Source: Flavobacteriaceae bacterium
GTDB taxonomy: Bacteria; Bacteroidota; Bacteroidia; Flavobacteriales; Flavobacteriaceae
NCBI GenBank assembly: GCA_013001365.1
Contig: JABDMQ010000276.1
Location: forward strand, 1 to 8,848
Direction: 5' to 3'
DNA length: 8,848 nt
Made by a program: the position numbers and the translations under genes. The stretch's first letter is position 1, and every line of letters begins with the position of its first letter. The notes beneath the pieces are model-generated. The model made no database searches. It was not told the DNA's origin and saw only the letters and a program-made list of their open reading frames with translations. This document shows, piece by piece, positions 1-6,649 of the stretch.

Positions 1-2
1 GT

Positions 3-182
3 GCAAATCAATATTCAGCCTTGTCGAAAATTTTTAAAGAGATGAACATTCCTTATTACAATTACTCTAGTTATTTTGAATCAAATAATAGCATTGATTA
101 TTGGAAAGACTTAACACATTTATCTGATAAAGGTGCTCAAATTTTCTCGAGATTCTTAAAAAATATGCTTGCAGAATATTAA
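3..182 (+). CDS. C-terminal fragment of a probable SGNH-type hydrolase / acyltransferase-like protein
   Basis: An open frame enters from the left edge and ends at TAA 180-182, leaving 59 residues; its start lies outside the window. Near the end it carries D36-L-T-H39 followed by L-S-D-K-G-A-Q-I-F-S. A D-x-x-H pair followed by a conserved 'hL...GA..F' helix is the usual last block of SGNH/GDSL-like hydrolases, including those linked to polysaccharide O-acetylation, where Asp and His complete the catalytic triad. This assignment rests on that one block. The nucleophile Ser and the Gly and Asn blocks would be upstream. The gene has the same orientation as the glycan genes but is separated from them by 297 nt, so it probably belongs to the same polysaccharide locus without being tightly co-translated. 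It could instead be another hydrolase with a similar tail. Confidence 0.55.
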   Translation, partial: ANQYSALSKIFKEMNIPYYNYSSYFESNNSIDYWKDLTHLSDKGAQIFSRFLKNMLAEY

Positions 183-265
183 TTAAACAATAATTATTTC
201 AACTTGTAAATCTCTATTTAAACCATTTCATTACCAAATACTTGCATCTTTAGTTGAATTATACA

Positions 266-303
266 AATTCTGATCTATCTGAGAATTATTAACAAGAGTT
301 AAT
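266..303. repeat. Two abutting small inverted repeats
   Basis: AATTCT (266-271) and AGAATT (282-287) are exact reverse complements around a 10-nt loop. ATTAAC (288-293) and GTTAAT (298-303) are exact reverse complements around the 4-nt loop AAGA. The second begins at the base after the first ends. GAATT at 256-260 could also pair with AATTC at 266-270, an alternative to the first stem. The stems are short and A+T-rich, so chance is a real possibility. Confidence 0.3.
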
Positions 304-402
304 GATTTACATAGTCATTTAATGGAATATCGTAAAATCAATACCTTTAATCGTATATTGCTCAATTCATTGGAAATTTAGTTTTTTTGCTTGTATATTA
401 GC

Positions 403-429
403 TTCTTAGAGCTATTGATCAACTAAGAA
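403..429. repeat. 7-bp inverted repeat upstream of the aminotransferase gene
   Basis: TTCTTAG (403-409) and CTAAGAA (423-429) are exact reverse complements separated by 13 nt, ending 50 nt before the ATG at 480. It could be a regulator-binding palindrome or a leader hairpin. Its length is within what chance gives in a few hundred bases of AT-rich DNA. Confidence 0.3.
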
Positions 430-479
430 CCCAAACCAGAATTAACTACTAAACTCAATGTTTAGGCTAAACCGATTTT

Positions 480-1607
480 ATGGGAGAAAAAATTTGGCTA
501 TCGTCACCACATATGTCTGGTTCTGAACAAAAATTCATTAAACAGGCTTTTGATACAAATTGGGTAGCGCCTTTGGGCCCAAATGTAAATGAATTTGAAA
601 ATAGTCTTCAAGAGTATTTAGGTAAGGACAAATATGTTGCTGCATTAAGTTCTGGAACGGCTGCAATTCATTTGGGACTTATTCTTCTTGATATTAAGCC
701 TGGTGACGAGGTGATTTGCCAAAGCAAGACTTTTTCAGCCTCTGCAAACCCAATTGTATACCTAGGAGCCACACCAATTTTTGTTGATAGTGAAAAAGAT
801 ACATGGAATTTAGATCCTGAACAGTTAGAAATTGCTATTAAAGACCGAATTTCCAAAGGGCAAAAACCCAAGGCAATTATTGCTGTTCACCTATATGGCA
901 TGCCGTATAAGGTCCAGGAAATTAACAAAATTGCAGATTATTATGAAATTCCTATTCTTGAAGATAGTGCTGAAGCTCTTGGAAGCAGTTATCATGGAAA
1001 GAAATGTGGTTCGTTTGGAGATATCTCTATTTTATCATTCAATGGAAATAAGATCATAACAACATCTGGTGGAGGAGCATTAATTGCCAATTCAAAAGAA
1101 ATAAAGGACAAAGCTGTTTATCTGTCGACACAAGCGAGAGGAAAAGCTGTAGAATACCATCATACGGAAATAGGATACAACTATCGTATGTCAAATATTG
1201 TTGCTGGCATTGGTAGAGGGCAAATGACAGTTTTAGATGACCATGTAAAAGCAAGAAGGAATAATCATCAATTCTACAGAAAGGAACTAGAGGGTTTTAC
1301 TAGTATTGAATTCTTGGATGAAGACCAAGGGTGCTATTCCAATAGATGGCTTACTACTATTTTAACTGAATCATTTGAAGAAAGAGAGGCCTTAAGATCT
1401 GCTATGGAAAAGGAAAACATAGAATCCAGGCCTTTATGGAAGCCAATGCATATGCAACCGATATTTAAAAGCTATCCTAAATACCTAAATGGTATTTCAG
1501 AAGATCTTTTCCATAGAGGCTTGTGCCTGCCGAGTGGTTCTAATTTAACAGAGTCCGACCTTTCTAGGGTTACAAGTACCATAATTAATTGTTTAGTCAA
1601 TGTATAG
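480..1607 (+). CDS. DegT/DnrJ/EryC1-family sugar aminotransferase, PglE/EpsN-like
   Basis: This is a predicted cytosolic PLP-dependent enzyme that transfers an amino group, normally from glutamate, to the C4 ketone of a UDP-4-keto-6-deoxy-HexNAc. The product would be a UDP-4-amino sugar of the bacillosamine route. The 375 residues match the usual family length. Visible hallmarks are S58-G-T60 (PLP phosphate site), H137-L-Y-G, E161-D162-S-A-E-A-L-G (Asp162 to the pyridine nitrogen) and N188-G-N-K191-I-I-T-T-S-G-G-G, with Lys191 as the Schiff-base lysine. The N-G-N-K-I-I-T-T-S-G-G-G form is the one I associate with PglE and EpsN, rather than the PseC, ArnB or WbpE variants. The C-terminal R317-P-L-W-K-P-M-H block is also present. 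No Shine-Dalgarno sequence precedes the ATG, as is normal in Bacteroidota. Its last 8 nt overlap the dehydratase gene that would make its substrate, which supports the assignment. Exact sugar specificity cannot be read from the sequence. Confidence 0.9.
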   Translation: MGEKIWLSSPHMSGSEQKFIKQAFDTNWVAPLGPNVNEFENSLQEYLGKDKYVAALSSGTAAIHLGLILLDIKPGDEVICQSKTFSASANPIVYLGATPIFVDSEKDTWNLDPEQLEIAIKDRISKGQKPKAIIAVHLYGMPYKVQEINKIADYYEIPILEDSAEALGSSYHGKKCGSFGDISILSFNGNKIITTSGGGALIANSKEIKDKAVYLSTQARGKAVEYHHTEIGYNYRMSNIVAGIGRGQMTVLDDHVKARRNNHQFYRKELEGFTSIEFLDEDQGCYSNRWLTTILTESFEEREALRSAMEKENIESRPLWKPMHMQPIFKSYPKYLNGISEDLFHRGLCLPSGSNLTESDLSRVTSTIINCLVNV

Positions 1608-3486
1608 AAAGATCCTTGTAAAGCTATTTAATCGATATGCATCGAGGTGGTTGATTTTGGCCCTCGATATTGGCGTCACGATTTTTACGTTCTTTTTTGC
1701 CTACATCATCCGATTTAACATCAAGTTAGAATTCGATCTATTGGTTTTTGCAAAGCAAACACCGATAATAGCATTACTTGCCTTAATTAGTTTTCTATTA
1801 TTGGGGACTTATAAAGGAGTCGTAAGATTCACTGGCATAAAGGATATAACAGATACAGTAATCAGTGTCAATGTTTTGGCCACATTGTTATTCGTGGTAA
1901 CATTTATTGGGCGAAAATTCGATTTTGGAGAAGTTTTCGAAATTGCCCCTGGTGTCATTTATATCCATCTATTGCTCAATATATTCTTTTTAACAGGTTT
2001 CAAGTTTTTTATCAAGTTCCTGTATAGAGAAATTTCATCGGACTCAGAGTTGGTTTCACTTGTTTTAATATATGGCGCTGGAGATTCAGGCAGGATTACT
2101 TATGAAGCGATAAGTCAAGATGCAAGGAGTAATATGAAAGTTGTAGGTTTTATTGATGATGATGAAAAAAAAGTCGGTAAGACCATTGATAGGTTGAATG
2201 TCTACCCTCCTTCAAAAATTACCAAACAGTTCATCGACAAGAATAATATTGATGAAGTTATAATATCAATACAAAAAATAAGTCCCAAGCGCCTTCTAGA
2301 ATTGTCAAGTTCATTCTTCTCCCACTCGCTTAATGTAAAGATAGTTCCTCCCGTAAAAAATTGGATTGATGGAGATTTGAGCATTGGGCAAATAAAAAAT
2401 GTTAAAATTGAAGATCTTTTAGGAAGAGAAGAGATAAACATAACTAATCCAGTATTAATTGATGAATATGAAAACCAGGTAATCTTCGTAACTGGTGGAG
2501 CAGGTTCCATAGGTAGCGAAATTGCGCGCAAACTTTGCAACTATAAATTCAAGAAACTTGTTCTTATTGATAATGCTGAATCAGCTTTATACGATCTACA
2601 GCAAGAATTCAGGCAAAAAGAGATAGAAAATTTCCATGTGGTTGTGGCTGATGTGCGGAATAAAGTGCGTATTGATCAAATTTTCAGTGAGTTCAAGCCT
2701 AAAATTGTGTTTCATGCAGCAGCCTATAAACACGTGCCTTTAATGGAAAACAGCCCACATGAAGCAGTTAGTGTGAACATAAGTGGCACCGTCAATATAA
2801 CAGACCTGTCAATTAAACATGGTGTGAATAAGTTTGTCATGGTGTCTACAGATAAGGCTGTTAATCCAACGAACGTAATGGGTGCAAGTAAACGAATTGC
2901 TGAGCTATATATCAGTTGTAAAAAGAACAAAGGGACGACCAGGTTTATCACCACTAGATTCGGCAATGTTCTCGGTTCGAATGGGTCTGTGATTCCGCTA
3001 TTCAAAAAACAAATTGAAAATGGTGGGCCATTAACCGTAACACATAAAGAAATCACCCGTTATTTCATGACAATTCCTGAAGCCTGCTCTTTGGTTTTAG
3101 AGGCGGCAGCCATGGGAAATGGAGGTGAGATTTTCGTTTTTGATATGGGCGAACCGGTAAATATATTCGAATTGGCTGTAAATATGATTAAGCTTTCAGG
3201 TCTCAATTACCCGGAAGATATAGACATTAAGATAACTGGATTGCGTCCAGGGGAAAAAATTTATGAAGAACTCCTTGCGGACGGTGAAAATACGAAACCT
3301 ACATATCATGAAAAGATAATGATCGCTAAAACAAAGAAAATCGATTTGGAAGTAATAGAAGGCAAGATTCAAGAATTATGCAATACTAATTTAAAATGTC
3401 AAAATCTTGACGTTGTTGCGAAAATTAAAGATATTGTACCTGAATATGTTTCCAATAATTCTAAATTTGAGGTTTTAGACAAATAA
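1600..3486 (+). CDS. Membrane-anchored UDP-GlcNAc 4,6-dehydratase, PglF/CapD-like
   Basis: This protein is predicted to remove water from UDP-GlcNAc, giving UDP-2-acetamido-2,6-dideoxy-4-keto-glucose, the substrate of the aminotransferase encoded just upstream. Its 628 residues fit the long PglF/CapD/WbpM class. Four hydrophobic segments lie at about 17-38, 54-72, 85-105 and 117-140. A first Rossmann-like domain follows, with G159-A-G-D-S-G164. The catalytic extended SDR domain begins near 290 with T298-G-G-A-G-S-I-G305. It includes S416-T-D418-K419 and M427-G-A-S-K431, where Met replaces the usual SDR tyrosine of YxxxK. That replacement is the recognised mark of the PglF-type dehydratases, in which the Thr-Asp-Lys triplet is thought to do the chemistry. 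R549-P-G-E-K lies near the C-terminus. The ATG overlaps the preceding stop by 8 nt, suggesting translational coupling. Sequence alone does not fix whether the final glycan is a capsule, exopolysaccharide or protein glycan. Confidence 0.93.
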   Translation: MYRKILVKLFNRYASRWLILALDIGVTIFTFFFAYIIRFNIKLEFDLLVFAKQTPIIALLALISFLLLGTYKGVVRFTGIKDITDTVISVNVLATLLFVVTFIGRKFDFGEVFEIAPGVIYIHLLLNIFFLTGFKFFIKFLYREISSDSELVSLVLIYGAGDSGRITYEAISQDARSNMKVVGFIDDDEKKVGKTIDRLNVYPPSKITKQFIDKNNIDEVIISIQKISPKRLLELSSSFFSHSLNVKIVPPVKNWIDGDLSIGQIKNVKIEDLLGREEINITNPVLIDEYENQVIFVTGGAGSIGSEIARKLCNYKFKKLVLIDNAESALYDLQQEFRQKEIENFHVVVADVRNKVRIDQIFSEFKPKIVFHAAAYKHVPLMENSPHEAVSVNISGTVNITDLSIKHGVNKFVMVSTDKAVNPTNVMGASKRIAELYISCKKNKGTTRFITTRFGNVLGSNGSVIPLFKKQIENGGPLTVTHKEITRYFMTIPEACSLVLEAAAMGNGGEIFVFDMGEPVNIFELAVNMIKLSGLNYPEDIDIKITGLRPGEKIYEELLADGENTKPTYHEKIMIAKTKKIDLEVIEGKIQELCNTNLKCQNLDVVAKIKDIVPEYVSNNSKFEVLDK

Positions 3487-3506
3487 TACATTTAAGAGAA
3501 AGCAAA

Positions 3507-4295
3507 ATGACAGTAAAGAAAATTATTATAAAGTTGAAGTTCTTGTTTTTAACGACAATTCTATTAGCACTGTCTTCATGTGCATCAAGAACCGATATCA
3601 TCTATTTTCAGGATGAAGGTCTTGGTGATTTTAATCAGCCTGTCATTAATCCTGAGATTAAATATCAACCAGACGATATGCTCACAATAAATGTCTCAGG
3701 TCTTGATCCGGACGCGGTGAGACCTTTCAATCTATGGTCCATAGCATCTGTCGGCGCACAGACTGCCCAATCGAGCATACAAGTTCAGACTTACCTTGTT
3801 GATAAGAACGGTAACATTGAATTTCCTGTATTAGGAACAATCTCGATTGCCGGATTGACCAGATTAGAGGCAACAGCTTTGCTAAAAAACAAATTGGAAG
3901 AATATGTTAAAGACCCAATAGTAAATATTAGAATAGCCAATTTTACCGTTACGGTATTAGGAGAAGTGAATAGCCCTGGGACTTTCATAATTCAAGATGA
4001 AAAAGTTTCCCTGACAGAAGCATTGGGATTGGCTAATGATTTAACCATTCATGGTGATAGAAAGAATATTTTGTTGACAAGAGAGGTTGATGGACAAAAG
4101 AAGTTTGCTACCTTCGACCTTACTTCTGCAAAGGTGCTTGCTTCAAAGAATTATTATTTAGCGCAAAATGATGTAATCTATGTAAGGCCAAATAAATCTA
4201 TGGTCAATACGTCGAAATACAATCCAAATAATGGCACCATTATATCTGCCGTAGCGGTTTTATCAACGATAGTAGCATTATTAATTAGTCAGTAA
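3507..4295 (+). CDS. wza: Wza-type polysaccharide export lipoprotein (PES/SLBB domains)
   Basis: This is a predicted outer-membrane lipoprotein forming the periplasmic-to-outside channel for polysaccharide export together with the Wzc-like protein encoded next. The N-terminus has a basic stretch (K4, K5, K9, K11), a hydrophobic core at about 12-21 and a lipobox L22-S-S-C25, so Cys25 would be lipidated. A poly-export domain spans about 50-145, starting at Y53-Q-P-D-D-M. One SLBB-type domain spans about 147-230, with V148-T-V-L-G-E-V-N-S-P-G-T-F. A hydrophobic helix at about 243-260 ends the protein. At 262 residues it is much shorter than E. coli Wza (379), with one clear SLBB repeat; compact forms are common in Bacteroidota. 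It starts 20 nt after the dehydratase stop with only a weak purine-rich stretch (3494-3502) ahead of it, and sits 4 nt before the kinase gene, indicating one transcript. No acidic surface-export signal follows Cys25, so I infer a periplasm-facing anchor. Confidence 0.92.
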   Translation: MTVKKIIIKLKFLFLTTILLALSSCASRTDIIYFQDEGLGDFNQPVINPEIKYQPDDMLTINVSGLDPDAVRPFNLWSIASVGAQTAQSSIQVQTYLVDKNGNIEFPVLGTISIAGLTRLEATALLKNKLEEYVKDPIVNIRIANFTVTVLGEVNSPGTFIIQDEKVSLTEALGLANDLTIHGDRKNILLTREVDGQKKFATFDLTSAKVLASKNYYLAQNDVIYVRPNKSMVNTSKYNPNNGTIISAVAVLSTIVALLISQ

Positions 4296-4299
4296 TCTG

Positions 4300-6642
4300 A
4301 TGGAAAATAGTTCATTTGACAATGCAGGTTTTATAAAAGATCTAATAGGTCTTTATCTTTCCAAATGGAAATGGATTATGGCTGGTGTTATCGCTGGTTT
4401 ATTCATTGCTTTTGTCTATTTGCGATATGCCAAATATGAATATCAGGTGCAAGCAAGTATCAAGCTTAAGAATCAAGACGAAAACGATTCTTCATTAAAG
4501 GAATTGCAATCCATGCAGAATTATGGTATGTTCACACAAAACAGTACGATAATTGAAGATGAAATTGAAATCCTTAATTCAGTTGACCTTATTACAAAAG
4601 TAGCCGACGACTTAGACTTGAATATACAGTACTTTACAGAAGGGAAAGTACATTCAAGTGAAGTCTATAAAAATCCGCCTATTTCGCTAAGTTTTTTTGC
4701 AAGTGATTCGATTATTCATAAAGTTGATACCACTTTTACCATAATTGTAAATTCTGTTAATGAATTTACTTTCGATAATAAGGAAGAGACAGAAAAAAAT
4801 TATATTTATGAGTTTGGTGCCAAAATCAGTACTTCCTATGGCGGTATCGTTATTACACCAAATTTTGAAAACGGTAAATTAAAGGTCAATGATAAAATCA
4901 CAGTTAAATTAAATCCTTTAACTGCAAAAGTCGCAGGTCTTCGTAAACGCCTAGGAGTTACAACAGCGACCAATGGCTCCAACATCCTCAAATTATCTTT
5001 GAAGGATGCAGTAAAAGAAAGAGGTATTGATATCTTAAATAGTCTAATTAGCCAATATAATAATGAGGTAATTGAAGATAAACGATTGGCTACTGCTGCC
5101 ACTTTTGATTTTATTAATGAAAGATTGCAAGCTGTTTCTGCTGAGCTTTCTGAAGTAGACCTTACAGCTGAAATAATTCAAAAAACAAATAGATTGACAG
5201 ATCTGGACTCACAATCAAGTCTCTATTTGGCAAGTGAACAGGAAACTGAAGCAAGACTAGTCGAAACCAATACACAATTGGAATTGGTGAATTATATGTC
5301 CGATTATCTTTCGGATAAAAGTGGAGTTGGTGAATTAATTCCGTCAAACATCGGAATCGTTGATGTGACCTATAACACCACGACAGCGCAAATCAATGAA
5401 CTGGTTCAACAACGTAACAGAATTTTGAAAAATTCTACTGAAAAAAACCCAACAATCGTAAATTTAGATGGTCAAATAAATACGCTTAGAAAATCATTGA
5501 ATCAGAGTTTGTCTAATATTAAATCATCTAATCAAATCAGGCTAAATGCCTTGCAGGAAGAAGACAGAAAACTAAGTGGAAAAATATATTCGGCTCCAAA
5601 AAAACAACGCCAATCAAGAGACTTGACAAGACAACAAAACATAAAGGAATCGTTATATCTTTACTTATTGGAGAAAAGAGAGGAAATGGCAATTGCTTTA
5701 GGTATCACCACACCTAATGCAAAGGTTATTGATAAAGCTTTTAGTTCAATAGAACCTGTAAGCCCAAAAAGAGGGCTTTCATTACTTGCGGGTCTGGTAC
5801 TTGGAGAATTACTACCAATTGGGAGTATTTATCTTATAGATATGTTGGACACCAAGGTCAAGAAGAAAAGTGACCTTGCTAAACTCACGGATGTCGCATT
5901 TCTAGGTGAAATTCCACATTCTAAAAAGAAGAATTCTATTGTCAAACAGGTAGACTACTCACCTAAAGCTGAGGCATTTAGGTTAGTACGAACCAATATT
6001 GATTTCATGCTTGCGCATTTACCAACAGATAGAGCAAAAATAATTTTTGTCACCTCTACTACAAGTAAAGAAGGAAAATCTCATACGGCTATTAATTTAG
6101 CATCTTCCCTTTCTTATTCCAACAAAAGGGTATTGATCATCGAAACAGATATTCGTATGCCTAAGGTAAATGCATATCTTAAAATGAAGATTAAGGATCT
6201 TGGCCTAACTGATTTCATTGGAAATCCTAAACTTAAGATCGGGGATGTTCTCACATCTCATGAAAGCAATCCAAACCTTCATTTAATTAGTTCTGGCACT
6301 GTTCCTCCAAATCCAGCTGAGTTATTGATGAGTGATAGAATGAAAGTTCTATTTGATAAGGTCAAGAATATGTATGATTATGTTATAGTTGACACTGCTG
6401 CTGTTGGGCTCGTTACAGACACATTACTGATTAGTCAACATGCAGACCTATTTGTTTATGTAATTAGGGCGGGTCATTTGGATAAAAGCCAGCTTAATAC
6501 TGCCCAGACAATGTATGAACAAAAACGACTACCGAATATGTCCATTCTGCTTAATGATGTTCAAACCAAAAAAGGTTACGGATATGGTTATGGAAATAAC
6601 CCTAACAGGAAAAAAACTTGGTGGAAATTCGCAAAATCATAG
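4300..6642 (+). CDS. wzc: Wzc-type polysaccharide co-polymerase and tyrosine autokinase
   Basis: This inner-membrane protein is predicted to set chain length and drive export with the Wza-like lipoprotein through cycles of ATP-dependent tyrosine autophosphorylation. At 780 residues it has the full fused length. It has an N-terminal Wzz domain with TM1 at about 24-43 (W23-K-W-I-M-A-G), a long periplasmic region with probable coiled coil at about 265-460, and a P489-K-R-G turn into TM2 at about 493-514. The cytosolic kinase domain runs from about 550. It carries the oligomerisation motif E558-A-F-R561-L-V-R564, Walker A with G592-K593-S594, Walker A' E615-T-D617-I-R619-M-P, and Walker B V695-I-V-D698-T-A-A. 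The tail has alternating tyrosines Y760, Y762 and Y764, the expected autophosphorylation cluster, then a basic aromatic end. Odd points are Glu for the first Asp of Walker A', Ala-Ala after the Walker B Asp-Thr, and Ser-Lys where Pro-Gly is usual before EGKS. No cognate phosphatase gene follows. It starts 4 nt after the wza stop. Confidence 0.93.
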   Translation: MENSSFDNAGFIKDLIGLYLSKWKWIMAGVIAGLFIAFVYLRYAKYEYQVQASIKLKNQDENDSSLKELQSMQNYGMFTQNSTIIEDEIEILNSVDLITKVADDLDLNIQYFTEGKVHSSEVYKNPPISLSFFASDSIIHKVDTTFTIIVNSVNEFTFDNKEETEKNYIYEFGAKISTSYGGIVITPNFENGKLKVNDKITVKLNPLTAKVAGLRKRLGVTTATNGSNILKLSLKDAVKERGIDILNSLISQYNNEVIEDKRLATAATFDFINERLQAVSAELSEVDLTAEIIQKTNRLTDLDSQSSLYLASEQETEARLVETNTQLELVNYMSDYLSDKSGVGELIPSNIGIVDVTYNTTTAQINELVQQRNRILKNSTEKNPTIVNLDGQINTLRKSLNQSLSNIKSSNQIRLNALQEEDRKLSGKIYSAPKKQRQSRDLTRQQNIKESLYLYLLEKREEMAIALGITTPNAKVIDKAFSSIEPVSPKRGLSLLAGLVLGELLPIGSIYLIDMLDTKVKKKSDLAKLTDVAFLGEIPHSKKKNSIVKQVDYSPKAEAFRLVRTNIDFMLAHLPTDRAKIIFVTSTTSKEGKSHTAINLASSLSYSNKRVLIIETDIRMPKVNAYLKMKIKDLGLTDFIGNPKLKIGDVLTSHESNPNLHLISSGTVPPNPAELLMSDRMKVLFDKVKNMYDYVIVDTAAVGLVTDTLLISQHADLFVYVIRAGHLDKSQLNTAQTMYEQKRLPNMSILLNDVQTKKGYGYGYGNNPNRKKTWWKFAKS

Positions 6643-6649
6643 TTTCCTG
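6606..6649. terminator. Possible bidirectional hairpin across the convergent gene ends
   Basis: CAGGAAA (6606-6612) and TTTCCTG (6643-6649) are exact reverse complements. In an alternative fold CAGG/CCTG plus AAACT (6614-6618)/AGTTT (6641-6645) pair, giving 9 bp with a 4-nt bulge and a 22-nt loop. On the plus strand a pyrimidine-rich stretch with five T's (6655-6659) follows. The stem encloses the two overlapping stop codons. The large loop makes it a weak candidate for an intrinsic terminator, but there is no other room for one between the genes. Confidence 0.3.

Larger units (their letters stand above)
183..479. other. 297-nt AT-rich non-coding gap with small inverted repeats
   Basis: I find no credible gene here on either strand. 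The region contains three small inverted repeats: 266-271 with 282-287, 288-293 with 298-303, and 403-409 with 423-429. None is G+C-rich or followed by a clean T run, so a strong intrinsic terminator for the upstream gene is not evident. The best promoter-like pair is TTG at 358-360, an 18-nt spacer and TAGTTTTT at 379-386, which matches the Bacteroidota -33/-7 pattern except for the last base. That would give a 5' leader of roughly 85-90 nt containing the third inverted repeat. It is weak and only suggestive. The gap probably holds the promoter and leader of the four-gene block. Confidence 0.5.

Noticed and set aside
342..349. TACCTTTA as a -7 promoter element
   Set aside because: It matches seven of eight consensus bases, but no TTG lies at a suitable distance upstream; the pair at 358-386 is better and is itself weak.
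668..871. Minus-strand open frame opposite the aminotransferase gene
   Set aside because: It lies wholly within a well-supported gene, has no family motif and is a shadow of its codon pattern. The same holds for the other antisense frames at 1054-1254, 2202-2540, 2724-3056, 3791-3988, 4836-5102 and 5162-5347.
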